The notes beneath the pieces are model-generated. The model made no database searches, was not told where the DNA came from, and saw only the letters and a program-made list of their open reading frames with translations. The position numbers and the translations under genes are program-made. Source: JALZDI01 sp965653225 (GTDB lineage: Bacteria; Actinomycetota; Actinomycetes; Propionibacteriales; Nocardioidaceae). From it: DNA of 36,670 bases. Shown piece after piece: positions 1 through 6,918 of the stretch (its first letter is position 1; every line of letters starts with the position of its first letter). The stretch lies in assembly GCA_965653225.1 (NCBI GenBank), contig CBFGZI010000025.1:1-36670 (forward strand), written 5' to 3'.

Positions 1-86
1 GCCGAGGAAAGGAACCATAACCCCCGGTTACATGGCTCGTGGCACGGCCCGAGCCACCGGCGCACACGGAAACGGGCACCTTCCGG
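1..86. repeat. Dispersed extragenic repeat, module 1, copy A
   Basis: This gene-free DNA resembles the stretch starting at 18727. Both begin GCCGAGGAA, share CCATAACCCCCGG, then TACATGGC and GTGG, and stay recognisably similar to about position 86 (CGAGCC, CCGGC, GCAC, GGAA blocks). The left end is cut by the window edge. No protein-like reading frame is visible in it. Confidence 0.6.
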
Positions 87-181
87 CGGCACAAGCCACC
101 GCCCTCCTCTTTGCTGCGCTTTTCACCCAGGTCCATTGCCTCGCAGGCCGCGCCAACCAACGGCGGGCCAGGAGTCCGGAG

Positions 182-221
182 GTCCGTCAAGGTGAGCGCT
201 ATAGGGCACGGTTCGCCGGAC
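182..221. repeat. Dispersed extragenic repeat, module 2 (palindromic), copy A
   Basis: This imperfect inverted repeat has outer arms GTCCG and CGGAC, an inner GTG/CAC pair, and the central sequence AGCGCTAT. A close relative lies at 18604-18645 with the same centre and arms. It sits just downstream of the stop codon of the leftward M23 peptidase gene, so it may act as a transcript-end or REP-like element. The spacer 87-181 between the modules holds nothing else I can recognise. Confidence 0.6.
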
Positions 222-237
222 GCAAGCCCGACGCGCG

Positions 238-960
238 TCAGCGCCGCCCGACAGCCCGCAGGTGCAGGAGCTCCCGCGGGTTCACGGCCTGCTGGTAGGC
301 GGCCCCCGGCGGACGCACCTCGAAGTGCAGGTGGCAGCCGTCGGGCGCACCCATGTCGGAGGACAGCGCGATCGGGTCGCCGCGCCGGACCAGCTCGCCG
401 GGGCGTACGAAGACTCTGCGGGTGTGCCCGATCACGATGTCGGCGTGGAAGCGCCGGCTGCGGATGCGGAAGCCGTGCGCGCCGTACGACGGGCCCAGCG
501 CACCGGCGGACCGCGGGTCCACGACCCGGCCGCGCAGCGCGGAGAACAGCCGGGTCCCGCAGGGCATCGCGATGTCGAGTCCGTGGTGGAACCCGTGGCG
601 GTGGGCACAGCGCGGGTCGGGTGCGTAGAACGGCGCTGGCGTGCAGCCGAAGCTGATCATCCGGCGGTGCGCCCCGGCGTACCACGGTGAGCGGTAGCGC
701 CGGCGGTCGCGGACCCAGAACCTCCGCCGGGCCGGCTGCGTGGAGACCTTCGGCGCGACACTCGTGCCGCCGACGGCATGGGTGCGGCCCGTCGTCTCGC
801 GCGACGGGTCACAGGCATCTGTGCTACCGCAGGCGACCGTGTCGCTGCGACCGTGGCCCTGGGCGGTGGTGTCCGCCCTGCCGGCACGCGGCGGGTCGGC
901 GACACAGCCGGACAGCACGACCCCCGCCACGACGAGGATCAGGACGAGCTCACGAGCCAT
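238..960 (-). CDS. M23-family metallopeptidase, predicted lipoprotein
   Basis: The 240-residue product starts with MARELVLILV and a lipoprotein signal peptide whose lipobox VLSGC puts the lipidated cysteine at residue 19. After a low-complexity linker comes an M23 (LytM/lysostaphin) domain at about residues 110-232. HHGLD (H125, D129) and HLHFE (H210, H212) supply the expected zinc ligands and catalytic histidine. The protein should be anchored outside the cell membrane and cut peptidoglycan cross-bridges, or activate other hydrolases. I chose the ATG at 960 because it places the signal peptide at the N terminus; a longer frame from 1011 would bury it. It lies 66 bp downstream of the SMR pump gene on the same strand and may be the last gene of that transcript. 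Confidence 0.85.
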   Translation of the reverse strand: MARELVLILVVAGVVLSGCVADPPRAGRADTTAQGHGRSDTVACGSTDACDPSRETTGRTHAVGGTSVAPKVSTQPARRRFWVRDRRRYRSPWYAGAHRRMISFGCTPAPFYAPDPRCAHRHGFHHGLDIAMPCGTRLFSALRGRVVDPRSAGALGPSYGAHGFRIRSRRFHADIVIGHTRRVFVRPGELVRRGDPIALSSDMGAPDGCHLHFEVRPPGAAYQQAVNPRELLHLRAVGRR

Positions 961-1026
961 CGACTGCCTCCCGGACCCGGTGCTGTCGCCCAGTGTCGCG
1001 CGTCGGCCCACCGCGCCGGAAGAACC

Positions 1027-1356
1027 TCAGCTCTCGATGTGCGCCGCGCTCTCGACCAGCCACACACCCGCGATGATCAGCAGGAACCCGACCCACATGA
1101 GCACGGTGAGCGGCTCGCCGAAGACGAAGCGTCCGAGGACCGCGACCAGCGCTACGCCGGCTCCGGCCCAGATGCCGTACGCAACTCCCACCGGCAGTCC
1201 CTGTTTGAGCACGGCCGAGAGCAACGTGAACGCGCCCAGGTAGCCCGCCACCGTCAGCAGCGTGAAGCCCACTCGGGTGAAACCGTCCGAGGCGCGCATC
1301 GACAGCGTCCCGGTGACCTCGAGCACGATCGCGAGCGCCAGCATCGCCCACCTCAC
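1027..1356 (-). CDS. Small multidrug resistance (SMR/EmrE-QacE) family transporter
   Basis: The 109-residue, very hydrophobic protein has four predicted membrane helices, the standard size for SMR pumps. The conserved membrane-embedded glutamate is present in helix 1 (AIVLEVTG, E13), as are the GVAYGIWAGAG motif in helix 3 and FGEPL before helix 4. Family members export cationic compounds or guanidinium by proton antiport, either as homodimers or as pairs of paralogues; only one subunit is encoded here. The GTG start overlaps the TGA of the upstream TetR gene by four bases and has GGAGGAGGGG in front of it, so the two genes are translationally coupled. Regulator and pump form a typical local-repressor cassette. 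The substrate cannot be read from sequence. Confidence 0.88.
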   Translation of the reverse strand: MRWAMLALAIVLEVTGTLSMRASDGFTRVGFTLLTVAGYLGAFTLLSAVLKQGLPVGVAYGIWAGAGVALVAVLGRFVFGEPLTVLMWVGFLLIIAGVWLVESAAHIES

Positions 1357-1964
1357 GACGCCCCCTCCTCCGACGCCATCGACAGGATCGCGGACACGAC
1401 CCGCGTGCGCTGCTCGTCGGTGAACCGGTCGGAGTCCACCAGGTCGCTGAACCACAGACCGTCGAGGGCCAGCCGCGCGACCATCGCCGCGGTCGGCTCG
1501 TCGCCGTCGGGCGCGTCGGGCGTATCGGTGGTATCGGCTGTATCGGCGGTATCGGCCGCGTCGAGGTCACGCTGCACCTGCGCCCACGTGCGCAGGAGCC
1601 CAGGGTTGTTGGCCAGCGCCACCGCGAGCGCCACGTGTCCTCGCTCGGGCGGCCAGGCGGTGCACGCGTCGTGGTAGGCGCGCACTCGCTGCTCCCGCGA
1701 CCTGGCTGCGGCGTCTCCGCTCGCCCGGCCGGTCATCTTGCGAACCACCTCGATGTCCTGGGCGACCAGTGCCTGCAGCAGCGCGTCTTTGGACGGGAAG
1801 TGGTAGAGCACGCCGCCGCGGCTCATCCCGGCCTCGGTCACGACCGCGTCGATGGTCACGGCGCCCGGCCCCTCCCGCAGCGCCACCCGGGTGGCGGCAT
1901 CCAGCACCCGCCGCCGGTTCGACGGCCTCCCCCGACGCCGGCCTGGCGCCCTCGTCTCGCTCAT
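1353..1964 (-). CDS. TetR-family transcriptional regulator of the SMR pump
   Basis: The product has about 203 residues. An N-terminal TetR helix-turn-helix lies at roughly residues 20-65 (region ending GVLYHFPSKDALLQALV), followed by a diverged ligand-binding domain. It should repress the overlapping smr gene and itself by binding the palindrome at 1979-1994. The start may be the ATG at 1964 or the GTG at 1967. No Shine-Dalgarno is visible, and a TATACT box lies just upstream, so the transcript may be leaderless. An oddity is a run of Asp-Thr-Ala-type triplets at about residues 136-151, encoded by a 9-bp DNA repeat, which probably forms a flexible loop of variable length. Confidence 0.88.
   Translation of the reverse strand: MSETRAPGRRRGRPSNRRRVLDAATRVALREGPGAVTIDAVVTEAGMSRGGVLYHFPSKDALLQALVAQDIEVVRKMTGRASGDAAARSREQRVRAYHDACTAWPPERGHVALAVALANNPGLLRTWAQVQRDLDAADTADTADTTDTPDAPDGDEPTAAMVARLALDGLWFSDLVDSDRFTDEQRTRVVSAILSMASEEGAS
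1522..1557. repeat. 9-bp tandem repeat inside the tetR gene
   Basis: Four consecutive 9-bp units of the form GTATCGGNN run from 1522 to 1557, flanked by weaker GCGTCG units. Read on the minus strand they encode repeated Asp-Thr-Ala-like triplets. Nine-base units keep the reading frame, so copy-number changes would alter linker length without breaking the gene. Confidence 0.75.
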
Positions 1965-1974
1965 CACACCAATT

Positions 1975-1994
1975 AGTATACCGTACGTACGGTA
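1975..1994 (-). promoter_or_regulatory. tetR promoter -10 box and overlapping 16-bp palindromic operator
   Basis: Positions 1979-1994 read TACCGTACGTACGGTA, a perfect 16-bp palindrome. On the minus strand, TATACT (1980 to 1975) is a near-consensus -10 box overlapping one edge of the palindrome. It lies about the right distance from the GTG/ATG at 1967/1964 for a leaderless message. Binding of a TetR dimer here would block RNA polymerase, giving autorepression of the tetR-smr pair. The site is seen in the sequence; its occupancy by this regulator is inferred. Confidence 0.75.
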
Positions 1995-2079
1995 CAGAAA
2001 AGAGGGTCCGGACGCCGCGGCCGAGCCGGGAGTAGCGTGGCCGCGCGGCGCCCCGGCGTCCGGTAGCGCCGCCCGGAAC

Positions 2080-2115
2080 GCCGGTCAGCAGGCCAGTCAG
2101 AACGCCAGTCAGAAC
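2080..2115. repeat. 12-bp tandem repeat upstream of the dehalogenase gene
   Basis: Three 12-bp units follow one another: GCCGGTCAGCAG, then GCCAGTCAGAAC twice. They end 19 bp before the ATG of the haloacid dehalogenase gene, just upstream of its Shine-Dalgarno sequence. Confidence 0.65.
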
Positions 2116-2134
2116 CCCCGGCCAGGAGGTGCCG

Positions 2135-2812
2135 ATGCCGGACTCCCGCCCCGCAGACGTGGTCGTGTTCGACGTCAACGAGACGCTCTCGGACCTGTCC
2201 GTGATGGCGCAGCGGTTCGAGGAGGTCGGCGCCGACGGCCGTCTGGCCACGGCCTGGTTCGCCGGGCTGCTGCGCGACGGCATCGCCCTGGCCGCGGCCG
2301 GGGCGTCGGAGAAGTTCGCCACCATCGCGCGGGAGAACCTGCTCGTGCTCTTCGGCGGCCTCGAACTCGGCCTGGACAACGCCAAGGCCGCCGACCACGT
2401 GCTGGAGGGGTTCCTCGGGCTCGACGTCCACCCTGACGTCGCGGCGGGCGTGCGGGCGCTGGCCGGTGCCGGGATGCGCCTGGTGACGCTCTCCAACGGC
2501 GCGGTCGGCGTCGCCGACGGGCTGCTGGGCCGGGCGGGTGTCCGCGACGCGTTCGAGAGCCTGCTCAGCGTCGAGGACGCCGGAGTCTGGAAGCCTGCGC
2601 CGGCGTCCTACGAGTACGCCGCCCGCCACTGTGGGGTCGCCCCCGGGCGGATGATGCTGGTGGCGGTCCATCCGTGGGACATCGACGGCGCCGCGCGTGC
2701 GGGCATGCAGACTGCCTGGGTCAGCCGCGACGGCGGGCGCTACCCGGCGTACTTCCGGTCCCCCGACCGCACCGCCACCGGCATCGACGACCTCGCCGCC
2801 CAGCTGACCTGA
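2135..2812 (+). CDS. HAD-superfamily hydrolase, haloacid dehalogenase type II
   Basis: The 225-residue protein has the complete HAD motif set: the nucleophile in VVFDVNETL (D13), the serine of TLSNG, the lysine of WKPAP, and the acidic motif in HPWDIDGA. Family members of this type ((S)-2-haloacid dehalogenases, EC 3.8.1.2) replace the halogen of short 2-haloacids with hydroxyl through an aspartyl-ester intermediate. Related enzymes act on phosphate esters, so the substrate is uncertain. I chose the ATG at 2135 because AGGAGG ends five bases before it; a GTG at 2129 lies within that ribosome-binding site. The gene is followed by a tandem repeat beginning at its own stop codon, and then by an AlaX gene on the same strand. 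Confidence 0.87.
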   Translation: MPDSRPADVVVFDVNETLSDLSVMAQRFEEVGADGRLATAWFAGLLRDGIALAAAGASEKFATIARENLLVLFGGLELGLDNAKAADHVLEGFLGLDVHPDVAAGVRALAGAGMRLVTLSNGAVGVADGLLGRAGVRDAFESLLSVEDAGVWKPAPASYEYAARHCGVAPGRMMLVAVHPWDIDGAARAGMQTAWVSRDGGRYPAYFRSPDRTATGIDDLAAQLT

Positions 2813-2861
2813 CCCCTGCTGACATGACCCAAGCTGACATGACCCAAGCTGACATGACCAG
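2802..2861. repeat. 15-bp tandem repeat (four units) spanning the dehalogenase stop codon
   Basis: Four 15-bp units run from 2802 to 2861, close to AGCTGACATGACCCA. The first unit (AGCTGACCTGACCCC) contains the last codons and TGA stop of the dehalogenase gene. Units 2-4 each carry TGACATGA, a stop followed by a start codon. The repeat fills most of the gap before the AlaX ribosome-binding site. Confidence 0.75.
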
Positions 2862-2894
2862 GCGAGCCGACAGACACAGGAGAGGGGTGAGGTG

Positions 2895-3665
2895 ATGGGT
2901 GTCCCCGGACAGGCGCAGCCCTCGCCACCACCGCCCGGACTGGCCGAGACCGAGCTGTTCGCCGTCGACGCCTACCGCAGGGAGTTCGACAGCAGCGTGG
3001 CGGAGGTCGACCCCGAGCAGGGACGGGTGGCGCTGGTGCGCACGGCGTTCTACCCCGGTGGAGGGGGCCAGCCCTGTGACGTCGGCACGCTTCGGCTCGC
3101 CTCCGGCGTCGTGCCGGTCACCCGGGTCAAGCGCGACCGCGGCCGGGTGTGGCACTGGCTCGACGCGCCGGAGCTGCCGCAGGTGGGGGAGGAGGTGTAC
3201 GGCGAGCTCGACTGGACGCGCCGGCACCTGCTGATGCGCACCCACACCGCGCTGCACATCCTCTGCGGCGTGATCTGGACGGAGTTCTCGGTCGCGGTCA
3301 CCGGCGGGAACATGGACCCCGGGAAGGGCCGGCTCGACTTCCCGCTGGAGTCGATGTCGCACGAGCTCGGTCAGCGGGTCGAGGGCCGCATCAACGAGGA
3401 GATCGCACGGGCGCGCGAGATCGTGGTCGACTTCGTCGGCCGGGACACCGCGGACGACGACCCGGCGCTGATCCGCACCGCCGCGAACCTGATCCCCCGC
3501 GAGATCGACCCGCTGCGGGTGATCGACATCATCGGCCTCGACAAGCAGGCCGACGGGGGGACCCACGTCGCGAGCACGGCCGACGTGGGCCGTGTCGTCG
3601 TGACCGGGACGCAGTCGAAGGGCAAGGGCAACAAGCGCATCCGGCTCGAGGTCACCGACGCCTGA
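2895..3665 (+). CDS. Alanyl-tRNA editing protein, AlaX family
   Basis: The 256-residue protein matches free-standing editing domains of alanyl-tRNA synthetase. It has an N-terminal beta-barrel with FYPGGGGQP (about 53-60), the zinc motif HTALH (H117, H121), and a C-terminal GGTH segment (H224). Such proteins hydrolyse Ser-tRNA(Ala) or Gly-tRNA(Ala) in trans and so protect translation from alanine-codon errors. The Cys that precedes GGTH in AlaRS is Asp here (ADGGTH, D220). The ATG at 2895 is preceded by a GAGAGGGGTGAGG stretch; a GTG directly before it (2892) is less likely. The N-terminal Pro-rich 15 residues are extra. Transcription ends at the strong hairpin just downstream. Confidence 0.88.
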   Translation: MGVPGQAQPSPPPPGLAETELFAVDAYRREFDSSVAEVDPEQGRVALVRTAFYPGGGGQPCDVGTLRLASGVVPVTRVKRDRGRVWHWLDAPELPQVGEEVYGELDWTRRHLLMRTHTALHILCGVIWTEFSVAVTGGNMDPGKGRLDFPLESMSHELGQRVEGRINEEIARAREIVVDFVGRDTADDDPALIRTAANLIPREIDPLRVIDIIGLDKQADGGTHVASTADVGRVVVTGTQSKGKGNKRIRLEVTDA

Positions 3666-3678
3666 GGCCCAGGCGTGA

Positions 3679-3712
3679 CGAAGGCCCCCGCCGAAGCCGG
3701 CGGGGGCCTTCG
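3679..3712. terminator. Bidirectional terminator between alaX and csp
   Basis: A perfect 15-bp stem (CGAAGGCCCCCGCCG with its complement) closes a 4-base loop. It lies 14 bp after the AlaX stop and 20 bp before the end of the convergent cold-shock gene. The symmetry allows use from both sides. There is no long U-tract, which is usual for high-GC actinobacteria. Confidence 0.9.
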
Positions 3713-3731
3713 CCTAAGCCAAGGTCCGAGA

Positions 3732-3935
3732 TCAGAGCGGACGGACGTTCTCAGCCTGCGGGCCCTTCGGGCCCTGGGTGATGTCGAACTCGACCTTCTG
3801 GTTCTCGTCGAGCGTGCGGTAACCGCTGGTCTGGATCGCCGAGTAGTGGACGAAGACGTCGTCGCCGCCGTCCTCCTGCGCGATGAATCCGAACCCCTTG
3901 TCGGCGTTGAACCACTTGACCGTGCCCTGGGACAT
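3732..3935 (-). CDS. cspA: Cold-shock domain protein (CspA family)
   Basis: The 67-residue, single-domain protein starts MSQGTVKWF and carries both RNA-binding motifs: RNP1 KGFGFI and RNP2 VFVHY. It binds single-stranded RNA or DNA and acts as an RNA chaperone in the cytoplasm. The ATG at 3935 is supported by GAGGAG upstream and by the family's usual N terminus; a frame extended to 3953 is not needed. The gene has a long upstream spacer with a stable hairpin (4033-4067), which fits 5'-UTR control of csp genes. It converges with alaX across a shared terminator. Confidence 0.95.
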   Translation of the reverse strand: MSQGTVKWFNADKGFGFIAQEDGGDDVFVHYSAIQTSGYRTLDENQKVEFDITQGPKGPQAENVRPL

Positions 3936-4244
3936 ACTTTTCTCTCTCCTCAAACAGGGGGCGGGACAATGACCACCGTGTGGCGGCCCCCGCCGTTTCT
4001 TTCCTCGTCTCCGCCAAAGCCCCTGAAGCAGGAAACGCCCGCCGGATCACCAACTCCGCGGGCGTTTACAAACGAGCGTGGAACTGCAGCTGAGACCTCG
4101 GCGAGCCTACACGGTTCGGGCGACATGTGCACTCGCGCACCATCGATTCCGGAACCCGCCGCTCCCGGTGGCCAGCCGCGGAAGTTTGCTCTCGAAACGG
4201 CATCGGATCTGGCGCGGGTCTGCCCGGGGCGGAAGAGTGTAGTC
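3936..4244. other. Divergent spacer between csp and the sugar dehydrogenase gene
   Basis: This 309-bp spacer is without a protein-like frame. It should contain the promoters of both divergent genes and the 5' leader of csp, including the hairpin listed at 4033-4067. I could not identify convincing -10/-35 pairs for either direction. Confidence 0.6.
4033..4067 (-). promoter_or_regulatory. Stem-loop in the presumed 5' leader of csp
   Basis: Arms AAACGCCCGC and GCGGGCGTTT (10 bp) enclose a 15-base loop, about 98 bases upstream of the csp start codon. In the csp direction the stem is followed by GTTTCCTGCTTC, so it could act as an attenuator or thermosensitive leader. It could also be the end of a small RNA. 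The structure is visible; the role is inferred. Confidence 0.5.
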
Positions 4245-5423
4245 ATGCCCCTACGCTCTGCGACCAAGACTCTCGTCGTATCCGTGTCGGCAGCCTGCCT
4301 CCTGGGCTCCGCACCGCTGGCGGCCACCGGTGCCGGCCAGCCCGAGCAGGCCACCGTCCGGGCGGGCTTCCCGCTGCGCGTCAAGGTCGTGATGCGCAAC
4401 CTCGACATCCCCTGGGACACCGCCTTCCTGCCCAACGGGGCGATGCTGGTGACCGAGCGCGACCGTGAGCGCATCCTGCTGCGCAAGCCGCACGGCCGAG
4501 TGCGGGTGCTCGCCAGCACCCCGCCCGGGGTCTGGCACGCCGACGAGACCGGGATGATGTCGCTGGCGGTCGACCCACGGTTCCGCCGAAACCAGCGCTT
4601 CTACACCTGCTACGGCGGTTTCCTCCGCAACGGCCACCACGACGTGCGGGTCGTCGCCTGGCGCATGAACAGGCGCCAGACGCGGGCGCACCGGGTCGAG
4701 GTCCTCGTGTCCGGGATGCCCTCCACGACCGGCAGGCACGGCGGCTGCCGGCTCGAGATCGACCCCCGCGGACGGCTGTGGATCGGCACCGGAGACGCGG
4801 TCACGGGGACCAACCCGGAGAACCTGCGTAGCCTCGGCGGCAAGGTGCTGCGGGTCAACCGGTTCACCGGTAACGCGGTGCGCGGCAACCCGTACCTGCA
4901 CGCCGCCAACCGCCGGAAGCGCAAGGTCTTCACCCACGGGCACCGCAACGTGCAGGGGCTCGCCTGGCGCCCCGGCGGCGGCATGTGGTCGGTCGAGCAC
5001 GGCACCGACCGCAACGACGAGGTCAACAAGCTGGTCGCCGGCGGCGACTACGGCTGGGACCCGGCGCCCGGCTACAACGAGAGCGCGCCGATGACCGACC
5101 ACCGGCTCCCGGGCCGGCAGCGCAACGCGCGCTGGCGCTCGGGCTTCCCCACCATCGCCACCTCCGGCGCCACCTGGCTCACCAGCCGGCGCTGGGGCGC
5201 GTGGCGCGGGCGACTGGCCGTGGCCGCGCTGGTCGGCGAGCAGCTTCGCGTCCTGCGGTTCAGCCGGCACGGCCGGCTGCGGTCGCAGCGGGTCCCGGCC
5301 CGGCTGCACAACGACTTCGGGCGGCTGCGCTCGGTCACGCTAGGCCCGCGCGGGGCGCTGTTCCTGACCACGTCCAACGGCGGGGGCACCGACCGCGTGC
5401 TGCGGGTGACACCGCGCCGATAG
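4245..5423 (+). CDS. Exported PQQ-type sugar (glucose/sorbosone) dehydrogenase family protein
   Basis: The 392-residue protein starts MPLRSATKTL with a Sec signal peptide of about 35 residues. The rest matches soluble six-bladed beta-propeller dehydrogenases of the GDH/sorbosone family: an N-terminal strand ending IPWDTAFLPNG, GMMSLAVDP, GGKVLRVN, the HGHRNVQGLAW motif, and EHGTDRNDEVNKL followed by GGDYGWD. Such enzymes oxidise sugars with PQQ and calcium at the cell surface; many actinobacterial members have no known substrate. I chose the ATG at 4245 because the signal peptide begins there; the frame is open much further upstream but is not protein-like. The gene stands alone, about 145 bp before the next rightward gene. 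Confidence 0.85.
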   Translation: MPLRSATKTLVVSVSAACLLGSAPLAATGAGQPEQATVRAGFPLRVKVVMRNLDIPWDTAFLPNGAMLVTERDRERILLRKPHGRVRVLASTPPGVWHADETGMMSLAVDPRFRRNQRFYTCYGGFLRNGHHDVRVVAWRMNRRQTRAHRVEVLVSGMPSTTGRHGGCRLEIDPRGRLWIGTGDAVTGTNPENLRSLGGKVLRVNRFTGNAVRGNPYLHAANRRKRKVFTHGHRNVQGLAWRPGGGMWSVEHGTDRNDEVNKLVAGGDYGWDPAPGYNESAPMTDHRLPGRQRNARWRSGFPTIATSGATWLTSRRWGAWRGRLAVAALVGEQLRVLRFSRHGRLRSQRVPARLHNDFGRLRSVTLGPRGALFLTTSNGGGTDRVLRVTPRR

Positions 5424-5566
5424 GCACGTACAGAGATTCTGGTCAAGCCGACACGCCGCTGATTCGCCGGTTTCGGAGACGCGAGGCGTTCCCCGAGCCC
5501 ACCATGGGTGACGTTGCGTAACCATCTGTCACGACTTGTCACCACTCGGAATCCCGGGAGACCACC

Positions 5567-6730
5567 GTGCCGCTCCGCCTCCGTCGCACCGCCGTGCTCG
5601 TCCTCAGCACCGTCACCCTGCTCGGTACGGGTCTCGTCCCCGCGGGCGCGGCCGGTACCCGACCGGTGCGGTTCCCGCGCAACCCCCACGGCATCGCCTC
5701 CACGGTGAAGCAGCCGACGGCCATCGAGGCGCTGGCACCCTCGCAGATGCAGGTCTCGTGCAACCCGGTGGTCCAGCCCGGTATCCGCAAGCTGCGTGAC
5801 CGGGTTCTGTCCACCTACGGCAAGGGGTTCGACGACGGCGTCGTGCGCTCCTGCGTCAGCGGAGGTGTCTCCGAGCACAAGGAGGGCCGTGCCTGGGACT
5901 GGGGTCTCAGCGTGGCCAACGCCTCCCAGCGCGCCGCCGCCGGCGACTTCCTGGCCTGGCTGACCGCGCACCAGGGCCGGCACGCGCGTCGGCTGGGCGT
6001 GATGTACGTGATCTACAACCGCAAGATCTGGTCCACCTACCGCATCGCGGAGGGCTGGCGTCCGTACACGGGCTCCGACCCGCACACCAGCCACATCCAC
6101 ATCTCCCTCAGCTGGGCCGGTGCCCGCGGCCGTACGTCGTTCTGGACCGGCCGCGTGGCCCCGATCGACTACGGGCCTTGCGCGGTGTTCCGCGGCCAGA
6201 TGGCGCGGCTCACCGACCGCCCCAACCCTCGGCCCTGCCCGGTGCCGGCCGCGCGGGTGCGACGGAGCTCCCGCACCGCCGCGATGTACGGCGCCAGCGG
6301 CAACCGGGCGGTCCGCAACGCCCAGCGCCTCCTGCGCATCCCCGTCACCGGCACCTTCGACTCCGCCACCTGGGCGGCGGTGAAGAGCTACCAGCATGCG
6401 CACGACCTCCCGGTCACGGGTGTGCTTGACAACCCCACCTGGGCGTCGCTGGCGCCGGACTCGGTCACGTCGAGCGTCACCGACGGCTTCACCGCCCGCC
6501 ACGCGGCCCGGTTCGGCTTCAACAACCTCTCCGACGTCACCCTGCACCGCGGCTCGGCGGGCCCGGCCGTCGCCTTCCTGCAGGCCGCGCTGAAGCTCCC
6601 TGTCGCCGACCGCAACGGCCTGCTGGCCCGTCACACGGCGTCGGCCATCCGGTCGTTCAAGGCTCAGCACGGGCTCGGCCAGAACGCGGCGGTGACGGCT
6701 CAGGTGTGGCGGCTTCTCGCCGGACGCTGA
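5567..6730 (+). CDS. Exported peptidoglycan-binding protein with a metallopeptidase-like domain
   Basis: The 387-residue protein has a Sec signal peptide (MPLRLRRTAV... cut near AGAAG). Its central domain, at about residues 60-200, carries SEHKEGRAWDWGL (H104, D111) and SHIHIS (H176, H178). This spacing recalls the zinc site of M15-type D-Ala-D-Ala peptidases. Two peptidoglycan_binding_1-like repeats follow at about 280-335 and 345-385. The protein probably acts on or near the cell wall; catalysis is likely but not proven. The GTG at 5567 has GGGAG six bases before it. I saw no clear promoter or known riboswitch in the 143-bp upstream spacer. Confidence 0.83.
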   Translation: MPLRLRRTAVLVLSTVTLLGTGLVPAGAAGTRPVRFPRNPHGIASTVKQPTAIEALAPSQMQVSCNPVVQPGIRKLRDRVLSTYGKGFDDGVVRSCVSGGVSEHKEGRAWDWGLSVANASQRAAAGDFLAWLTAHQGRHARRLGVMYVIYNRKIWSTYRIAEGWRPYTGSDPHTSHIHISLSWAGARGRTSFWTGRVAPIDYGPCAVFRGQMARLTDRPNPRPCPVPAARVRRSSRTAAMYGASGNRAVRNAQRLLRIPVTGTFDSATWAAVKSYQHAHDLPVTGVLDNPTWASLAPDSVTSSVTDGFTARHAARFGFNNLSDVTLHRGSAGPAVAFLQAALKLPVADRNGLLARHTASAIRSFKAQHGLGQNAAVTAQVWRLLAGR

Positions 6731-6856
6731 CTGTGTGACGCTTGTCCCAGCGGTGCATAACCACCCGTTGCGCCGCACTTCTGGGCAGAACGTAGCGTGC
6801 CGGTGGCCCTCGTGGGATTGAGGGGTGCCAAAGGTGGGGATGACCTCTTCGAGTCA

Positions 6857-6862
6857 TACCTT
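6857..6862 (+). promoter_or_regulatory. Possible -10 box (TACCTT)
   Basis: TACCTT fits the actinobacterial TANNNT pattern and lies 8 bases before an ATG at 6871. A leaderless start there would add 16 residues to the small protein annotated from 6919. No convincing -35 box is visible. Confidence 0.35.
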
Positions 6863-6918
6863 GCGGAAACATGGCCGACTACCGTCAGTTGCGGAGGAGC
6901 AGTCAGGGAGGGGTTGCA

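Noticed and set aside
2802..2861. Tandem repeat considered as a CRISPR array
   Set aside because: Units are 15 bp with no spacers; no cas genes are present.
2674..2895. 73-codon frame over the 15-bp repeat giving Ala-Asp-Met-Thr-Gln units
   Set aside because: It overlaps the dehalogenase gene in another frame, and the repeat alone makes it look periodic; no start signal is visible.
3675..4244. Long upstream extension of the sugar dehydrogenase frame
   Set aside because: It would run antisense through the cold-shock gene, and the signal peptide begins at 4245.
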